From Allobosea sp. (GTDB taxonomy: Bacteria > Pseudomonadota > Alphaproteobacteria > Rhizobiales > Beijerinckiaceae), in NCBI GenBank assembly GCA_024231975.1, contig JAAEQB010000111.1, positions 124,001 through 188,000 on the forward strand: a stretch of 64,000 nucleotides of DNA, written 5' to 3'. The notes beneath the pieces were generated by a model that saw only the letters and a program-made list of their open reading frames with translations, was not told where the DNA came from and ran no database searches. A program made the translations under genes and the position numbers. Below, piece after piece: positions 1 through 7,965 of the stretch (its first letter is position 1; the number at the start of each line of letters is the position of its first letter).

Positions 1-1
1 T

Positions 2-139
2 GTCGAAGTGCTCTACACCCGCACCGAGCTCGCCTCGCGCGTTCTGCCGGTCGACAACAACGGCGCTCGCGTCGCTGGCTTCGGCATCAAGAACGACGAC
101 GCTTGGGCTGGTCGCCTCCGCATCCAGCGCGACTTCTGA
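2..139 (+). CDS. Porin, C-terminal fragment (Omp2b/alphaproteobacterial porin type)
   Basis: The gene enters from outside the window; 45 residues and the TGA stop are visible. The sequence reads as the last outer-membrane beta-strands: VEVLYTRTEL, then a short loop, then WAGRLRIQRDF. The terminal aromatic Phe is the usual BamA recognition residue of outer-membrane barrels. This ending resembles the general-diffusion porins of Hyphomicrobiales, which form trimeric barrels for small solutes. Only the tail can be judged, so the subfamily is an inference. A strong terminator follows at once, which separates it from the next gene. Confidence 0.75.
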   Translation, partial: VEVLYTRTELASRVLPVDNNGARVAGFGIKNDDAWAGRLRIQRDF

Positions 140-161
140 TCGATCGTCTGATCGTTCAAGG

Positions 162-196
162 GAAGCCCCGGGGAAACCCGGGGCTTCTTTCGTTTT
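162..196 (+). terminator. Rho-independent terminator of the porin gene
   Basis: A GC-rich stem, GAAGCCCCGGG / CCCGGGGCTTC, closes a tiny GAAA-type loop and is followed by a T-rich stretch (TTTCGTTTT). It begins 23 bases after the porin stop codon. Confidence 0.9.
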
Positions 197-350
197 GGGG
201 CTGAGCCTCACAGCGCGGAAACCCGATCTGATCGTCACAAGGGCAGACGGTCCCTTGCTTGACTCAAGGATGCGATGGGGCGTGATTGGAATGGGTTGCA
301 GGCGTCGGGATTCGATGCGGGCGGCCCTTGGACGAGGCGGGGATTTCGGC

Positions 351-2681
351 ATGGCGCGGCAGGCCGGTTGGCTCTGGGGGCTTGTTCCGCTGTCCTTGGC
401 CTGGGCGGCCGCCAATGCGTTGAACATCGAGCCGGTCCGCCGCGACATTGAGGCGAGGGCACTCGCAGCGAGCGCAGTGGCGGGATCCGCATCGGGAGCG
501 CGCGGCGTCTCGGTGCGCGTCAGCGGGCGCGACGTCTATCTCGACGGCGAGGCCGTCACGGCCGATGGCGCCAGCAAGGCGCTGGCTCAGCTCCAATCGG
601 AATTCGGCGTCCGGCGCGTGCTCGGCGGGCTGACGCAGGTCATCGCCCAGAAACCCTATAGCTGGTCGGCGATGCGGCAGGGCAGCGTCGTGACGCTGTC
701 CGGCTTCGTGCCCGACGAGGCGGCCGCCATGGCGACGCTGTCCGCGGCGCGGGCACTGGCACCGGATCTGAAGATCGACGACCAGCAGAAGGTCGCTTTC
801 GGCGCTCCGGTCGGTTTCGCCGAGCTCGCGGCCGCATTGATGCGCGATCTTGGCCGGCTCTCCGCCGGCAAGGTCGCCCTCGACGATGCCCGTTATTGCG
901 TCGAAGGGACTGCCGCGACGCCAGAGAGCTTCCAGGCCTTGCGCGAGGCCGCTGCGGCCACCGCTCCGAAGGGCTTCACGCGCGTCGACTGCATGCTCGC
1001 TCCGGCGACGGTGAGCCCCTATCGCTGGAGCGCTGAGAAGAGCGCATCCGGCACGATCACGGTCAGCGGCTATTACCCGTCCGATGCGATGCGTCGCGAG
1101 ATCAATGCGCTGCTCGGCCGGGCTTTCCCTTCGGGTGCTGCGGTGAGCGATCGCATGCTGCTGGCGGCCGGCGGGCCGCCCGCCTTCGCGACCAGGGTGA
1201 CGCGCGCCATCGCCGATCTCGCGCGCCTGCGCAGCGGCAAGGCCGAAATCGACGGCGACGCCTATCGCATTTCCGGGCAGGGGCCGGAAAGCTATGAGGC
1301 CTGCGAGGCACTGAAGCTGAACATCGCGCAGGGCGACGGTCCCGATTCGGTCGCGCTCGCCAGCATCGCCTGCCCACCGCCTCCGCCACCGGCACCCAGG
1401 AGCGAGCCGGTGCCCGCTCCAACGACCGATGCGTCGCCGACACCGAACGTTCCGACACCAAGCGCGCCTGCACCGGCCAGCCAGCCTTCGGCCCCGATCG
1501 CTCCGGTCCCAGCCGCGCCGAGCCCGGCTGCAACCACCGAGCCGCAGCCTGTCGCACCGCGGCCGCTGCAATGGCGCGCCGAGAAGTCCGAAAGCGGCAT
1601 CGTCCTGTCAGGCGCCGCGCCCGACGCCGCGGCCAAGGCGGCTGTGCTCGCGGCGGCGCGTGCGGCTCTGTCCGGCGGCGAGGTCGTCGACCGGACGGTG
1701 ATCGAGGCGAGCCCGCGCGGCGGTCCCGATTATGGTGAGGCGACGCGCTTTGCCCTCGGTCTCCTCGGCAAGATGGCACAAGGCAGCGTCTCGCTGGCCG
1801 GATCGGCGCTCAGCCTCACCGGCACGGCGGCGGACAAGGCCGGCTGGCAGGTTTTGGAGAATGCGCTGAAGGCTAAGGCGCTGCCGGCGGGGATCTCGCT
1901 CTCGGGCCGGCCGGCGCTCACCTTGCGCAGCTATGGCTTCAGCGCCTCGATCGACAAGTCCGGTGGCTATCTCAACGGCTACCTGCCCGATGCCGCGGCC
2001 AAGGACGCCATCGCGGCCTTGATCGAGGCGTCGCCCTTGCGCGGGCGTGTCAGCGACGAGACCGAAATCCTGCCGGCGGCGCCGACCGGCTTCGGGGTCG
2101 CGGCGCGCGGCGTGGTCCAGGATCTGCTGCGGCTCGACCTGGGCTCGGCCAGCGTGGTCGATCGCGAGGTCACTGTGCGCGGGCTGACCTGCCGCGCGCT
2201 GATCCGTGACGAGGTCGCGACCAATCTGGCCAGCGGCCTGCCGGACGGCTTTTCCGGCAAGGCCGAGATCGGCATGCGCCAGACCGGCTGCGTCATCGAT
2301 CCGCCGAGCACCTGCCAGAACGAGCTCGATGCGCTGACCCAGCGCTATTACGTGATGTTCGGCCAGGGCACCGCGGTCGTCACCCTCGATCCGGTGACCG
2401 AACGGGCCATGACCGAAGCGGCCGCTATCCTCAAGCAATGCCCGGTCTCGCGCGTCACCATCGAGGGCCATGCCAATCTCGACGGCGAGCGCAGCGGCTT
2501 CAACAATCTCGATTTGTCGAACCGCCGGGCGCTGCGCGTCCGCGAGGAGCTGATCCGCCGCGGCATCGGCCCCACCCAGCTCGAGGTCAAGGGCTACGGC
2601 ACCGATCGGCCGCTGGTCGCCCATGGCGATCCCGAAGCGCGGGTGAAGAACCGCCGCGTCCAGTTTACCGTGGCGAAGTAA
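351..2681 (+). CDS. OmpA-family protein with tandem BON-like modules
   Basis: The 776-residue protein probably sits in the envelope and binds peptidoglycan through its C-terminal OmpA domain (about residues 657-775; motifs VTIEGHANLDGE, LSNRRALRVREEL, KNRRVQFTV). A hydrophobic segment at residues 6-22 is a membrane anchor or uncleaved signal. Four modules that start with an aromatic-x-W/F-S/R-A pattern and continue SG-x-x-P-D/S-x-A lie near residues 100, 222, 404 and 526. They look like BON-type lipid or peptidoglycan-binding repeats. A Pro/Ala-rich linker at about 342-403 separates two pairs. The open frame extends upstream to a TTG at 195, but that region overlaps the preceding terminator; the ATG at 351 directly precedes the anchor, so I chose it. 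ATGs at 270, 291 and 315 are alternatives. The next gene starts 10 bases later, so the two are probably co-transcribed. Confidence 0.88.
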   Translation: MARQAGWLWGLVPLSLAWAAANALNIEPVRRDIEARALAASAVAGSASGARGVSVRVSGRDVYLDGEAVTADGASKALAQLQSEFGVRRVLGGLTQVIAQKPYSWSAMRQGSVVTLSGFVPDEAAAMATLSAARALAPDLKIDDQQKVAFGAPVGFAELAAALMRDLGRLSAGKVALDDARYCVEGTAATPESFQALREAAAATAPKGFTRVDCMLAPATVSPYRWSAEKSASGTITVSGYYPSDAMRREINALLGRAFPSGAAVSDRMLLAAGGPPAFATRVTRAIADLARLRSGKAEIDGDAYRISGQGPESYEACEALKLNIAQGDGPDSVALASIACPPPPPPAPRSEPVPAPTTDASPTPNVPTPSAPAPASQPSAPIAPVPAAPSPAATTEPQPVAPRPLQWRAEKSESGIVLSGAAPDAAAKAAVLAAARAALSGGEVVDRTVIEASPRGGPDYGEATRFALGLLGKMAQGSVSLAGSALSLTGTAADKAGWQVLENALKAKALPAGISLSGRPALTLRSYGFSASIDKSGGYLNGYLPDAAAKDAIAALIEASPLRGRVSDETEILPAAPTGFGVAARGVVQDLLRLDLGSASVVDREVTVRGLTCRALIRDEVATNLASGLPDGFSGKAEIGMRQTGCVIDPPSTCQNELDALTQRYYVMFGQGTAVVTLDPVTERAMTEAAAILKQCPVSRVTIEGHANLDGERSGFNNLDLSNRRALRVREELIRRGIGPTQLEVKGYGTDRPLVAHGDPEARVKNRRVQFTVAK

Positions 2682-2691
2682 GGAGGGAGCG

Positions 2692-3705
2692 ATGCTCTAT
2701 CTCGCGACCCAGTTCGCCTGGTTTCTCCTCGCCGCCTTCGCGATGGGCCTGGTCTTCGGCTGGCTGACTGGCCGCGGCGGCCCGCGCGGCTTCGCCAGCG
2801 GGCCGATCGCCGGCCTCGCCATGCTCTGGGCCGCGCTGGCGGCGCTGGTCTGGCTCCGGCTGGTCAACGACCAGGCGGCGTTCTGGATCGAGACGGCGCT
2901 GCTCTATCTGCTCGCCTATGCCGCTGGCTGCCTGATCGGCAGCCTGTTCGCAGGTGAAGGCGAGGCGCTGCCAGCGCTTGCCGCGCCGGCGCCGCGCCTT
3001 GCCTTGCCGCAGCCGGCTCCGGCGCTCCCGGCACCGGCTGCGCAGGCAAAAACCAGCGAAGCAGAGGCCAACGAACCGGCCCCGATGCCGAAGGTCGAAG
3101 GCGAGGACGCCATCGCCGGCAGGCGCCCCGCCGGCTTCACCGCTGCTCGCGGCGGGCAGGCGGACGATCTCAAGCTGATCAAGGGGATCGGCCCGCAGAA
3201 CGAGACACGCCTGCATGCGCTCGGCATCTGGCATTTCAGTCAGATCGCCGGCTGGACGCCTGAAAACGTCGAATGGGTCGGCACCTATCTCGCCTTTCCC
3301 GGTCGAATCGAGCGCGAGGACTGGGTGGCTCAGGCCGCCGCGCTGGCGCGAACCGCAACCACGGTCGAGCCGGTGACGGCGGCTCCGCTCTCCGGTGCAG
3401 CGCTCGAAGGCAAGCGACCGGGTAACCTCCTGCCGGGCGCGCGCGGCGGCAAGCCGGACGACCTCGGGCTGATCGACGGCATCGGCCCGGCGATCGCCGC
3501 GGCGCTGAACACGCTCGGCATCTGGCATTTCGATCAGATCACCGCGCTGGGACCGGACGAATTGCGCTTCCTCGCCCATCACACCGGCTTTCCCGGCCGC
3601 GATGTTGCGGAACAATGGCAAGCCGAGGCGAAGATCCTCGCCAGCGGCGGCGAGACCGAGCACTCGCGGGCGGTCAAGGCGAAGAAGCGCAAGAGGAAGC
3701 GCTGA
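2692..3705 (+). CDS. Membrane-anchored protein with two helix-hairpin-helix modules
   Basis: The 337-residue protein begins with three probable membrane helices (about residues 3-25, 34-55, 62-85). An Ala/Pro-rich linker follows, then two homologous modules of about 60 residues: LKLIKGIGPQNETRLHALGI-WHF near 160 and LGLIDGIGPAIAAALNTLGI-WHF near 260. The GIGP-x-x-x-x-L-x-x-LGI pattern is a helix-hairpin-helix signature, seen also in C-terminal extensions of some rhizobial L21 and NADH-dehydrogenase-linked proteins. The tail is strongly basic (KAKKRKRKR). A nucleic-acid-binding role for the cytosolic part is an inference. The start is supported by an AGGAGGGAGC ribosome site 1-10 bases upstream. 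It is coupled to the OmpA/BON gene, so a joint envelope role is possible. Confidence 0.85.
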   Translation: MLYLATQFAWFLLAAFAMGLVFGWLTGRGGPRGFASGPIAGLAMLWAALAALVWLRLVNDQAAFWIETALLYLLAYAAGCLIGSLFAGEGEALPALAAPAPRLALPQPAPALPAPAAQAKTSEAEANEPAPMPKVEGEDAIAGRRPAGFTAARGGQADDLKLIKGIGPQNETRLHALGIWHFSQIAGWTPENVEWVGTYLAFPGRIEREDWVAQAAALARTATTVEPVTAAPLSGAALEGKRPGNLLPGARGGKPDDLGLIDGIGPAIAAALNTLGIWHFDQITALGPDELRFLAHHTGFPGRDVAEQWQAEAKILASGGETEHSRAVKAKKRKRKR

Positions 3706-3709
3706 ACGG

Positions 3710-4597
3710 CTAGGCTGCCTGCTTCTCCGCCTTCGCGATCAGCTTGCCGATGCGGCGGACCATGTCCTTGCTGCCGAGCAGAGGGGCATGGCCCTGGCCC
3801 GGCGCCGTGAAGGTCTCGCAATGCGGATGGCGCTGCCCCATCTCCGCCAGCGTCTTCTCGGCCAGGAGATCGGAGTTCTCGCCGCGGATCGCCAGCACCG
3901 GGACATGGTTCAGCGCCGCGAAATAGGGCCAGAGCTCCGGCAATGGCGCCTCGAGGTCGAGCTCCTCCAGCGTCTTCAGCAGGCGCGGATCATAGTCCGG
4001 CACCAGCGCGCCATTGCGCTCGGTCCAGGTCCGGCGCGCCATGATCTCCCATTCAGCCTCGCCGAAGAGCGGGAATTGCTGGTCGGAGAGCCGCTTCAGG
4101 ATCTCGGCGCCTTCGGCGAAGCTGCGCGGCGTCGGCAGTTTGCCGACATAGCCGCGGATGCGCAGCAACCCGCGCGCATCGATCACCGGCCCGACATCGT
4201 TGAGAACGACGCCGCGAATTGCGGTCGGCCGTGCAGCGCCGAGCGCCATGGTCAGGAGCCCGCCGCGCGAGGTGCCGACGAGGACGGCCTCCTCGACACC
4301 GGTCGCCGCCAGAACCTGCATGAGATCGTCGAGCTCGACGCGGATGTCGTAGTCGTGCCAGTCCTTGGCGTAGTCGGAACGGCCGCGGCCGCGATAGTCG
4401 AGCGCCAGCACCCGCCGGGGACCTTCCTCCGCGAGGGCCAGGGCGAGCTCGTGGAAATCGGCCGAGGTGCGGGCGAGGCCCGGCAGGCACACGATCGGCA
4501 GGTTCGGCGCCGCCTGTGGCCCGTATTCGCGGACATGCAGCCTCAGCCCGTCACGGGCGCTGATGAAGTGGGAGCGGAAGCCGGTATCGGAGTTCAT
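3710..4597 (-). CDS. Alpha/beta hydrolase
   Basis: This 295-residue alpha/beta-hydrolase fold protein has an oxyanion-side motif after strand 3 (LPGLARTSADFHELA), the YRGRGRSDY turn, the nucleophile elbow GTSRGG with the catalytic Ser, and a C-terminal His in PGQGHAPLL. An Asp in the AIRGENSDLL region may complete the triad. The substrate cannot be told from sequence; esterase or haloalkane/epoxide-type activity are options. The ATG at 4597 gives the usual N-terminus; a GTG at 4633 would add 12 residues. It lies 82 bases downstream of the MarR gene on the same strand and may be the last gene of that operon. It converges with the gene ending at 3705. Confidence 0.9.
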   Translation of the reverse strand: MNSDTGFRSHFISARDGLRLHVREYGPQAAPNLPIVCLPGLARTSADFHELALALAEEGPRRVLALDYRGRGRSDYAKDWHDYDIRVELDDLMQVLAATGVEEAVLVGTSRGGLLTMALGAARPTAIRGVVLNDVGPVIDARGLLRIRGYVGKLPTPRSFAEGAEILKRLSDQQFPLFGEAEWEIMARRTWTERNGALVPDYDPRLLKTLEELDLEAPLPELWPYFAALNHVPVLAIRGENSDLLAEKTLAEMGQRHPHCETFTAPGQGHAPLLGSKDMVRRIGKLIAKAEKQAA

Positions 4598-4679
4598 GCG
4601 AGGGAGACTCGGGGTAGGGCGGGCTCTTTGCACCTAATCATGGCCGTGCCGGGGGCGGAAGCCGACAGACGGCGGGGCC

Positions 4680-5102
4680 CTACGACGCACCCCAACCCTT
4701 CAGCTTGGCGATGCAGCGGTTGAACACCGCGAGTTCCTCCTGAGTCAGGGCGGAAACGAAATCACGCTCCATCACCTCGCCGAGCCGGTCCGCCTCCTGC
4801 CGGACGCTCTCGCCCTTCGCCGTTAGGCGCAGCGCCACGCGCCGCGCATCGGCGCTTTCGAGGTCGCGCCGGACATAGCCCTCGGCGATGAGCTTGCGCA
4901 GATGCTTCGACACCAGCGTCTGCTCGATGAAGCTGGCCTCCGACAGCGCCTTGGACGACAGGCGGGGCTGGTCGCCGATCGTCCTGATCACGCGCAGCTC
5001 GCGAATGTTCAGGCCGAGCTTCTCCTTGTAGACCTGCGAGGCTTTCGCCATCGCGGTCTGGTTGACCTGGTCGATCCGGAAGGTCAGGAACGGTTCGGGC
5101 AG
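4680..5102 (-). CDS. MarR-family transcriptional regulator, apparent CTG start
   Basis: A winged-helix dimeric repressor of the MarR family, 140 residues. The recognition-helix region (SSKALSEASFIEQTLVSKHLRKL) and the wing with the DxR motif (SADARRVALRLT) are clear. The first in-frame ATG is at 5051, but starting there would remove the N-terminal dimerisation helix. The 17 codons upstream encode LPEPFLTFRIDQVNQTA, which matches the conserved start of the family. No ATG, GTG or TTG lies between the upstream in-frame stop and 5051. A CTG at 5102 sits 7 bases after a good AAGGAG. I therefore infer a CTG start. It follows the transporter gene by 56 bases and probably controls this operon in response to a small aromatic ligand. 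Confidence 0.85.
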   Translation of the reverse strand: MPEPFLTFRIDQVNQTAMAKASQVYKEKLGLNIRELRVIRTIGDQPRLSSKALSEASFIEQTLVSKHLRKLIAEGYVRRDLESADARRVALRLTAKGESVRQEADRLGEVMERDFVSALTQEELAVFNRCIAKLKGWGAS

Positions 5103-5109
5103 GTCGATG

Positions 5110-5115
5110 CTCCTT
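5110..5115 (-). promoter_or_regulatory. Ribosome binding site that decides the CTG start of the MarR gene
   Basis: On the minus strand this reads AAGGAG and stands 7 bases before the CTG codon at 5102-5100. No comparable site precedes the ATG at 5051. Confidence 0.6.
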
Positions 5116-5158
5116 GTGGCAGGCTGATGACCGTCCTACCCGACTTCGCGGCCTTAGC

Positions 5159-6454
5159 TCAACGCCGGGCCTCGCCGCGATCGGCCTGCCAGAGCGCGAG
5201 CAGCGCCAGGGCCGTGCAGGCGATGAGGTAGTAGGAGGGCACCAGATCGGAGCCCGTCTTCGCCACCAGCCAGGTCAGGGTGAACGGCGCGAGCCCGCCG
5301 AACAGCAGCACTACCATATTGTAGGCGATTGACATGCCGGTCGAGCGGACGGTGGTCGGGAACATCCCGGCCAGCAGCCCCGGCGTCGGCGCCCAGATCG
5401 CCGCGATCGGCAGGGCGCAGATCGCCTGCACGATCAGCAGCCGCTCGAAGCTCGGCACCGTCACGACATAGGACAGCAGCGGATAGGACAGCAGCGCGAA
5501 ACCAAGCATGCCGCAGAGCCAGACACGGCGCGGGTTCCAGCGATCGGCGAGCTGGCCCATGATCGGCACGAAGATGAAGAGCAGGATGCCGCCGATCAGC
5601 GAGCTCAGCATCGCGCTGGTGAAGGGCAGCTTCAATTGCCGCACGACATAGCCGGGCAGGAAGATGAACCAGACATAGTTCGAGGCGGTGCCGGGGATCA
5701 TGATGGCGCAGCTGCGCAGCAGGGCGCTGCGATGCTCGGCCAGCACGGTCAGGAACGGGGTCTGCTTGACCTTCGGGCCGCTATCCTTCTCGTATTCCGG
5801 CGATTCATCGACGAAGCGGCGGATATAGAAACCGAGCGGCGTGATCAGCGAGCCCAGCAGGAAGGGGATGCGCCAGCCCCAGTCCTGCAGCGTTTCGGGC
5901 GTCATCAACGTCGAGAGAGCATAGCCGGAGAAGGCCGCGAGCGCGAGCGCCAGCGCCTGCGAGCACATCTGGAAGCTGCCATAGAGCATCTTCTTCCGCG
6001 GCGGAGCGTATTCGACCAGCATGGCGGTCGCGCTGGCGAATTCGGCGCCGACCGAGATGCCTTGCAGGATGCGCGCGACGATGACCAGGATCGGCGCCAG
6101 CATGCCGATCGTGGCATAGCTCGGCGTCAGGCCGATCAGCACGGTCGAGAATCCCATGATCAGGATCATCACCGTCAGGATCGGCTTGCGGCCGAAACGG
6201 TCGGCATAGGTCGATAGCAGCACGCCGCCGACCGGCCGGACCAGGAAGGAAATCGCGAAGGTCGCCGCCGTCAGCAGCGCCGAGACCAGCGGGTCCGAGC
6301 TCGGGAAGAAGACCTGCGCGATGATCGTCGAGAAGAAGCCGTAGACCAGGAAGTCGTACCATTCGAGCCCGTTGCCGATCACCGAGGAGATGACGGCGCG
6401 CCGGATCATCGAAGGCGAGCGCGGCTGGGCGGATTCGATCGTGGCGGCGGTCAT
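5159..6454 (-). CDS. MFS transporter, metabolite:H+ symporter (MHS) type
   Basis: A 12-helix inner-membrane transporter of 431 residues. The N-terminal GNGLEWYDFLVYGFF block, the loop ADRFGRKP between helices 2 and 3, and the overall length fit the MHS family, whose members import organic acids such as citrate, shikimate, alpha-ketoglutarate or proline/betaine. The ATG at 6454 overlaps the stop of the upstream amidohydrolase gene by 4 bases (ATGA), so translation is coupled. The longer open frame to 6598 runs through that gene and was discarded. The likely job is uptake of the substrate of, or export of the product of, the amidohydrolase. Confidence 0.93.
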   Translation of the reverse strand: MTAATIESAQPRSPSMIRRAVISSVIGNGLEWYDFLVYGFFSTIIAQVFFPSSDPLVSALLTAATFAISFLVRPVGGVLLSTYADRFGRKPILTVMILIMGFSTVLIGLTPSYATIGMLAPILVIVARILQGISVGAEFASATAMLVEYAPPRKKMLYGSFQMCSQALALALAAFSGYALSTLMTPETLQDWGWRIPFLLGSLITPLGFYIRRFVDESPEYEKDSGPKVKQTPFLTVLAEHRSALLRSCAIMIPGTASNYVWFIFLPGYVVRQLKLPFTSAMLSSLIGGILLFIFVPIMGQLADRWNPRRVWLCGMLGFALLSYPLLSYVVTVPSFERLLIVQAICALPIAAIWAPTPGLLAGMFPTTVRSTGMSIAYNMVVLLFGGLAPFTLTWLVAKTGSDLVPSYYLIACTALALLALWQADRGEARR

Positions 6455-7611
6455 GCGCTCGCCCCTTCCATGGTCTGGCGCGCGGCGATGCGGGCAAGGA
6501 TGCTGGCGCCGACCGGCAGCAGGCGGTCGTCGAAATCGAAGGTCGGGTGGTGGCACATCGCCCCGGGCTGGCCGAGGAAGATGTAGGCGCCCGGCCACTG
6601 GTCGAGCATCAGCGCGAAATCGTCGGAGAAGGGCAGGGGCTTCAGGTCGGTCCGGACATTGCCGGCGCCGAGCACCTCGCCAGCGGCAGCCGCAGCGGCC
6701 GCAGCCGCGCGCGGATCGTTAACGCAGGGCAGGCAGCTGGCTTTCTGGGTGCAGGCGATCCTGCAGCCCGACATCAACGCGAAGCCCTGGCAGATCGCGT
6801 CGAGCTTTTTCAGGATCAGCGCCTCGACCGCCGGGTCATAGGTGCGGATCGTGCCGGAAAGCTCGGCCGAGGCCGGGATGATGTTCGGCGCCGTGCCGGC
6901 CGTGAGCCGCCCGAGGCTGATCACCGCCGGCGCCAGCGGGTCGACATGCCGGCCGACGATCGAGGAGATCTCGGTCGCGAGCCTGGCCGCGACCTGCAGC
7001 GGGTCGATCGTGGTGTGGGGGGCCGCGCCATGGCCGCCGACGCCGGCGATCCTGATCTCGAAGGCGGCGATGCCGGCGAGTGTCGGGCCGGGACGGACCG
7101 CAGCCGTGCCCTCGGCATAGAGCGGGATGGTGTGGAGCGCATAGACCTCCGAGCAGGGGAAGCGCTCGAACAGCCCGTCTTCGATCATACGCTTGGCGCC
7201 GAGCCCGACCTCCTCGGCCGGCTGGAAGATCAGGTGGACCTTGCCGCGCTTGGGCGGGTTGGCGGCGAGGTGCCGGGCTGCGCCCAGCAGCATCACCGTG
7301 TGCCCGTCATGGCCGCAGCCATGGAAGCGGCCGGGCGCGGTCGAGCGATAGTCGGCCCCGGTCTCCTCGTCCATCGGCAGGGCGTCCATGTCGGCCCGCA
7401 GGCCGATGGTCGGGCCGGGGGCGGCGCCTTCGATCACGCCGACGAGGCCGGTGCCGCCGAGGCCGCGATGTACGGTGACGCCGAACGAGGCCAGCGTCTC
7501 AGCCACGAAGGCCGAGGTCCTGACTTCCTCGAAAGCGGTTTCGGGATGGGCGTGAAGGTCGCGGCGCCAGGCCTGCAAAGTCGGCGCATGCGCGGCAATG
7601 TCCGGCAGCAT
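6451..7611 (-). CDS. M20-family metal-dependent amidohydrolase (hippurate hydrolase/aminoacylase-like)
   Basis: This 386-residue dinuclear metallopeptidase-fold amidohydrolase cleaves N-acyl or N-carbamoyl amino-acid amides. Visible elements are RRDLHAHPET near the N-terminus, the metal site GCGHDGHT (about residue 97), IFQPAEEVGLGAKRMIEDG with the catalytic Glu pair, the dimerisation insert containing the VGGHGAAPHTTIDP motif (about 190), and the C-terminal metal His in MCHHPTFDFDD. A GGGAGGAG ribosome site lies 5 bases before the ATG. It is the first gene of an amidohydrolase-transporter-MarR-hydrolase operon. The exact amide is unknown. Confidence 0.93.
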   Translation of the reverse strand: MLPDIAAHAPTLQAWRRDLHAHPETAFEEVRTSAFVAETLASFGVTVHRGLGGTGLVGVIEGAAPGPTIGLRADMDALPMDEETGADYRSTAPGRFHGCGHDGHTVMLLGAARHLAANPPKRGKVHLIFQPAEEVGLGAKRMIEDGLFERFPCSEVYALHTIPLYAEGTAAVRPGPTLAGIAAFEIRIAGVGGHGAAPHTTIDPLQVAARLATEISSIVGRHVDPLAPAVISLGRLTAGTAPNIIPASAELSGTIRTYDPAVEALILKKLDAICQGFALMSGCRIACTQKASCLPCVNDPRAAAAAAAAAGEVLGAGNVRTDLKPLPFSDDFALMLDQWPGAYIFLGQPGAMCHHPTFDFDDRLLPVGASILARIAARQTMEGASA

Positions 7612-7767
7612 CTGAACTCCTCCCTTGTGCGTTTGGAGGGGCAGATAATTGAAAGTTTCAAATATTGCAAATGGCAGGGATGATTGTTGCGGGGGAGAGA
7701 ACCCGTAACGCAGCGAAGCGCAAGGGGCGGGTCAGTAGGCGGAGTATGATGGAACAGGCACGGGAAA

Positions 7768-7790
7768 CCCCTCCCCCTTGTGGGGAGGGG
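7768..7790. repeat. Palindromic intergenic repeat (CCCCTCCCC type), copy 1
   Basis: The arms CCCCTCCCC and GGGGAGGGG flank a CTTGT centre. The same design recurs about 100 bases away, which marks a REP-like family. No T tract is present. Confidence 0.7.
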
Positions 7791-7888
7791 CAGGGGTGGG
7801 CGGAAAGTCAGAGCTCTACCCAGCTTATTGGGTGAAACCGCCCCATACAGATCGGACTTACACCCAGCCGTTCGCCCCCCATCCCATA

Positions 7889-7911
7889 CCCTTCCCCGCA
7901 AGGGGGAAGGG
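7889..7911. repeat. Palindromic intergenic repeat (CCCTTCCCC type), copy 2
   Basis: The arms CCCTTCCCC and GGGGAAGGG flank a short GCAAG centre. It is related to the copy at 7768 and lies between the end of the transglycosylase gene and the amidohydrolase operon. Confidence 0.7.
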
Positions 7912-7965
7912 AGGAGCCAAGGGAATCGGCCTGTCGCTAAAGAGAGAAGGCGAGAGGAAAAGCCC

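Larger units (their letters stand above)
7612..7965. other. Intergenic region between two minus-strand genes
   Basis: These 354 bases hold no convincing gene. They contain the promoter region of the amidohydrolase operon (AT-richer near 7640-7690) and two C/G-run palindromes listed separately, which probably end transcription from the lytic transglycosylase gene. Confidence 0.6.

Noticed and set aside
195..350. N-terminal extension of the OmpA/BON gene from a TTG
   Set aside because: It overlaps the terminator of the porin gene, and the membrane anchor begins only at 351.
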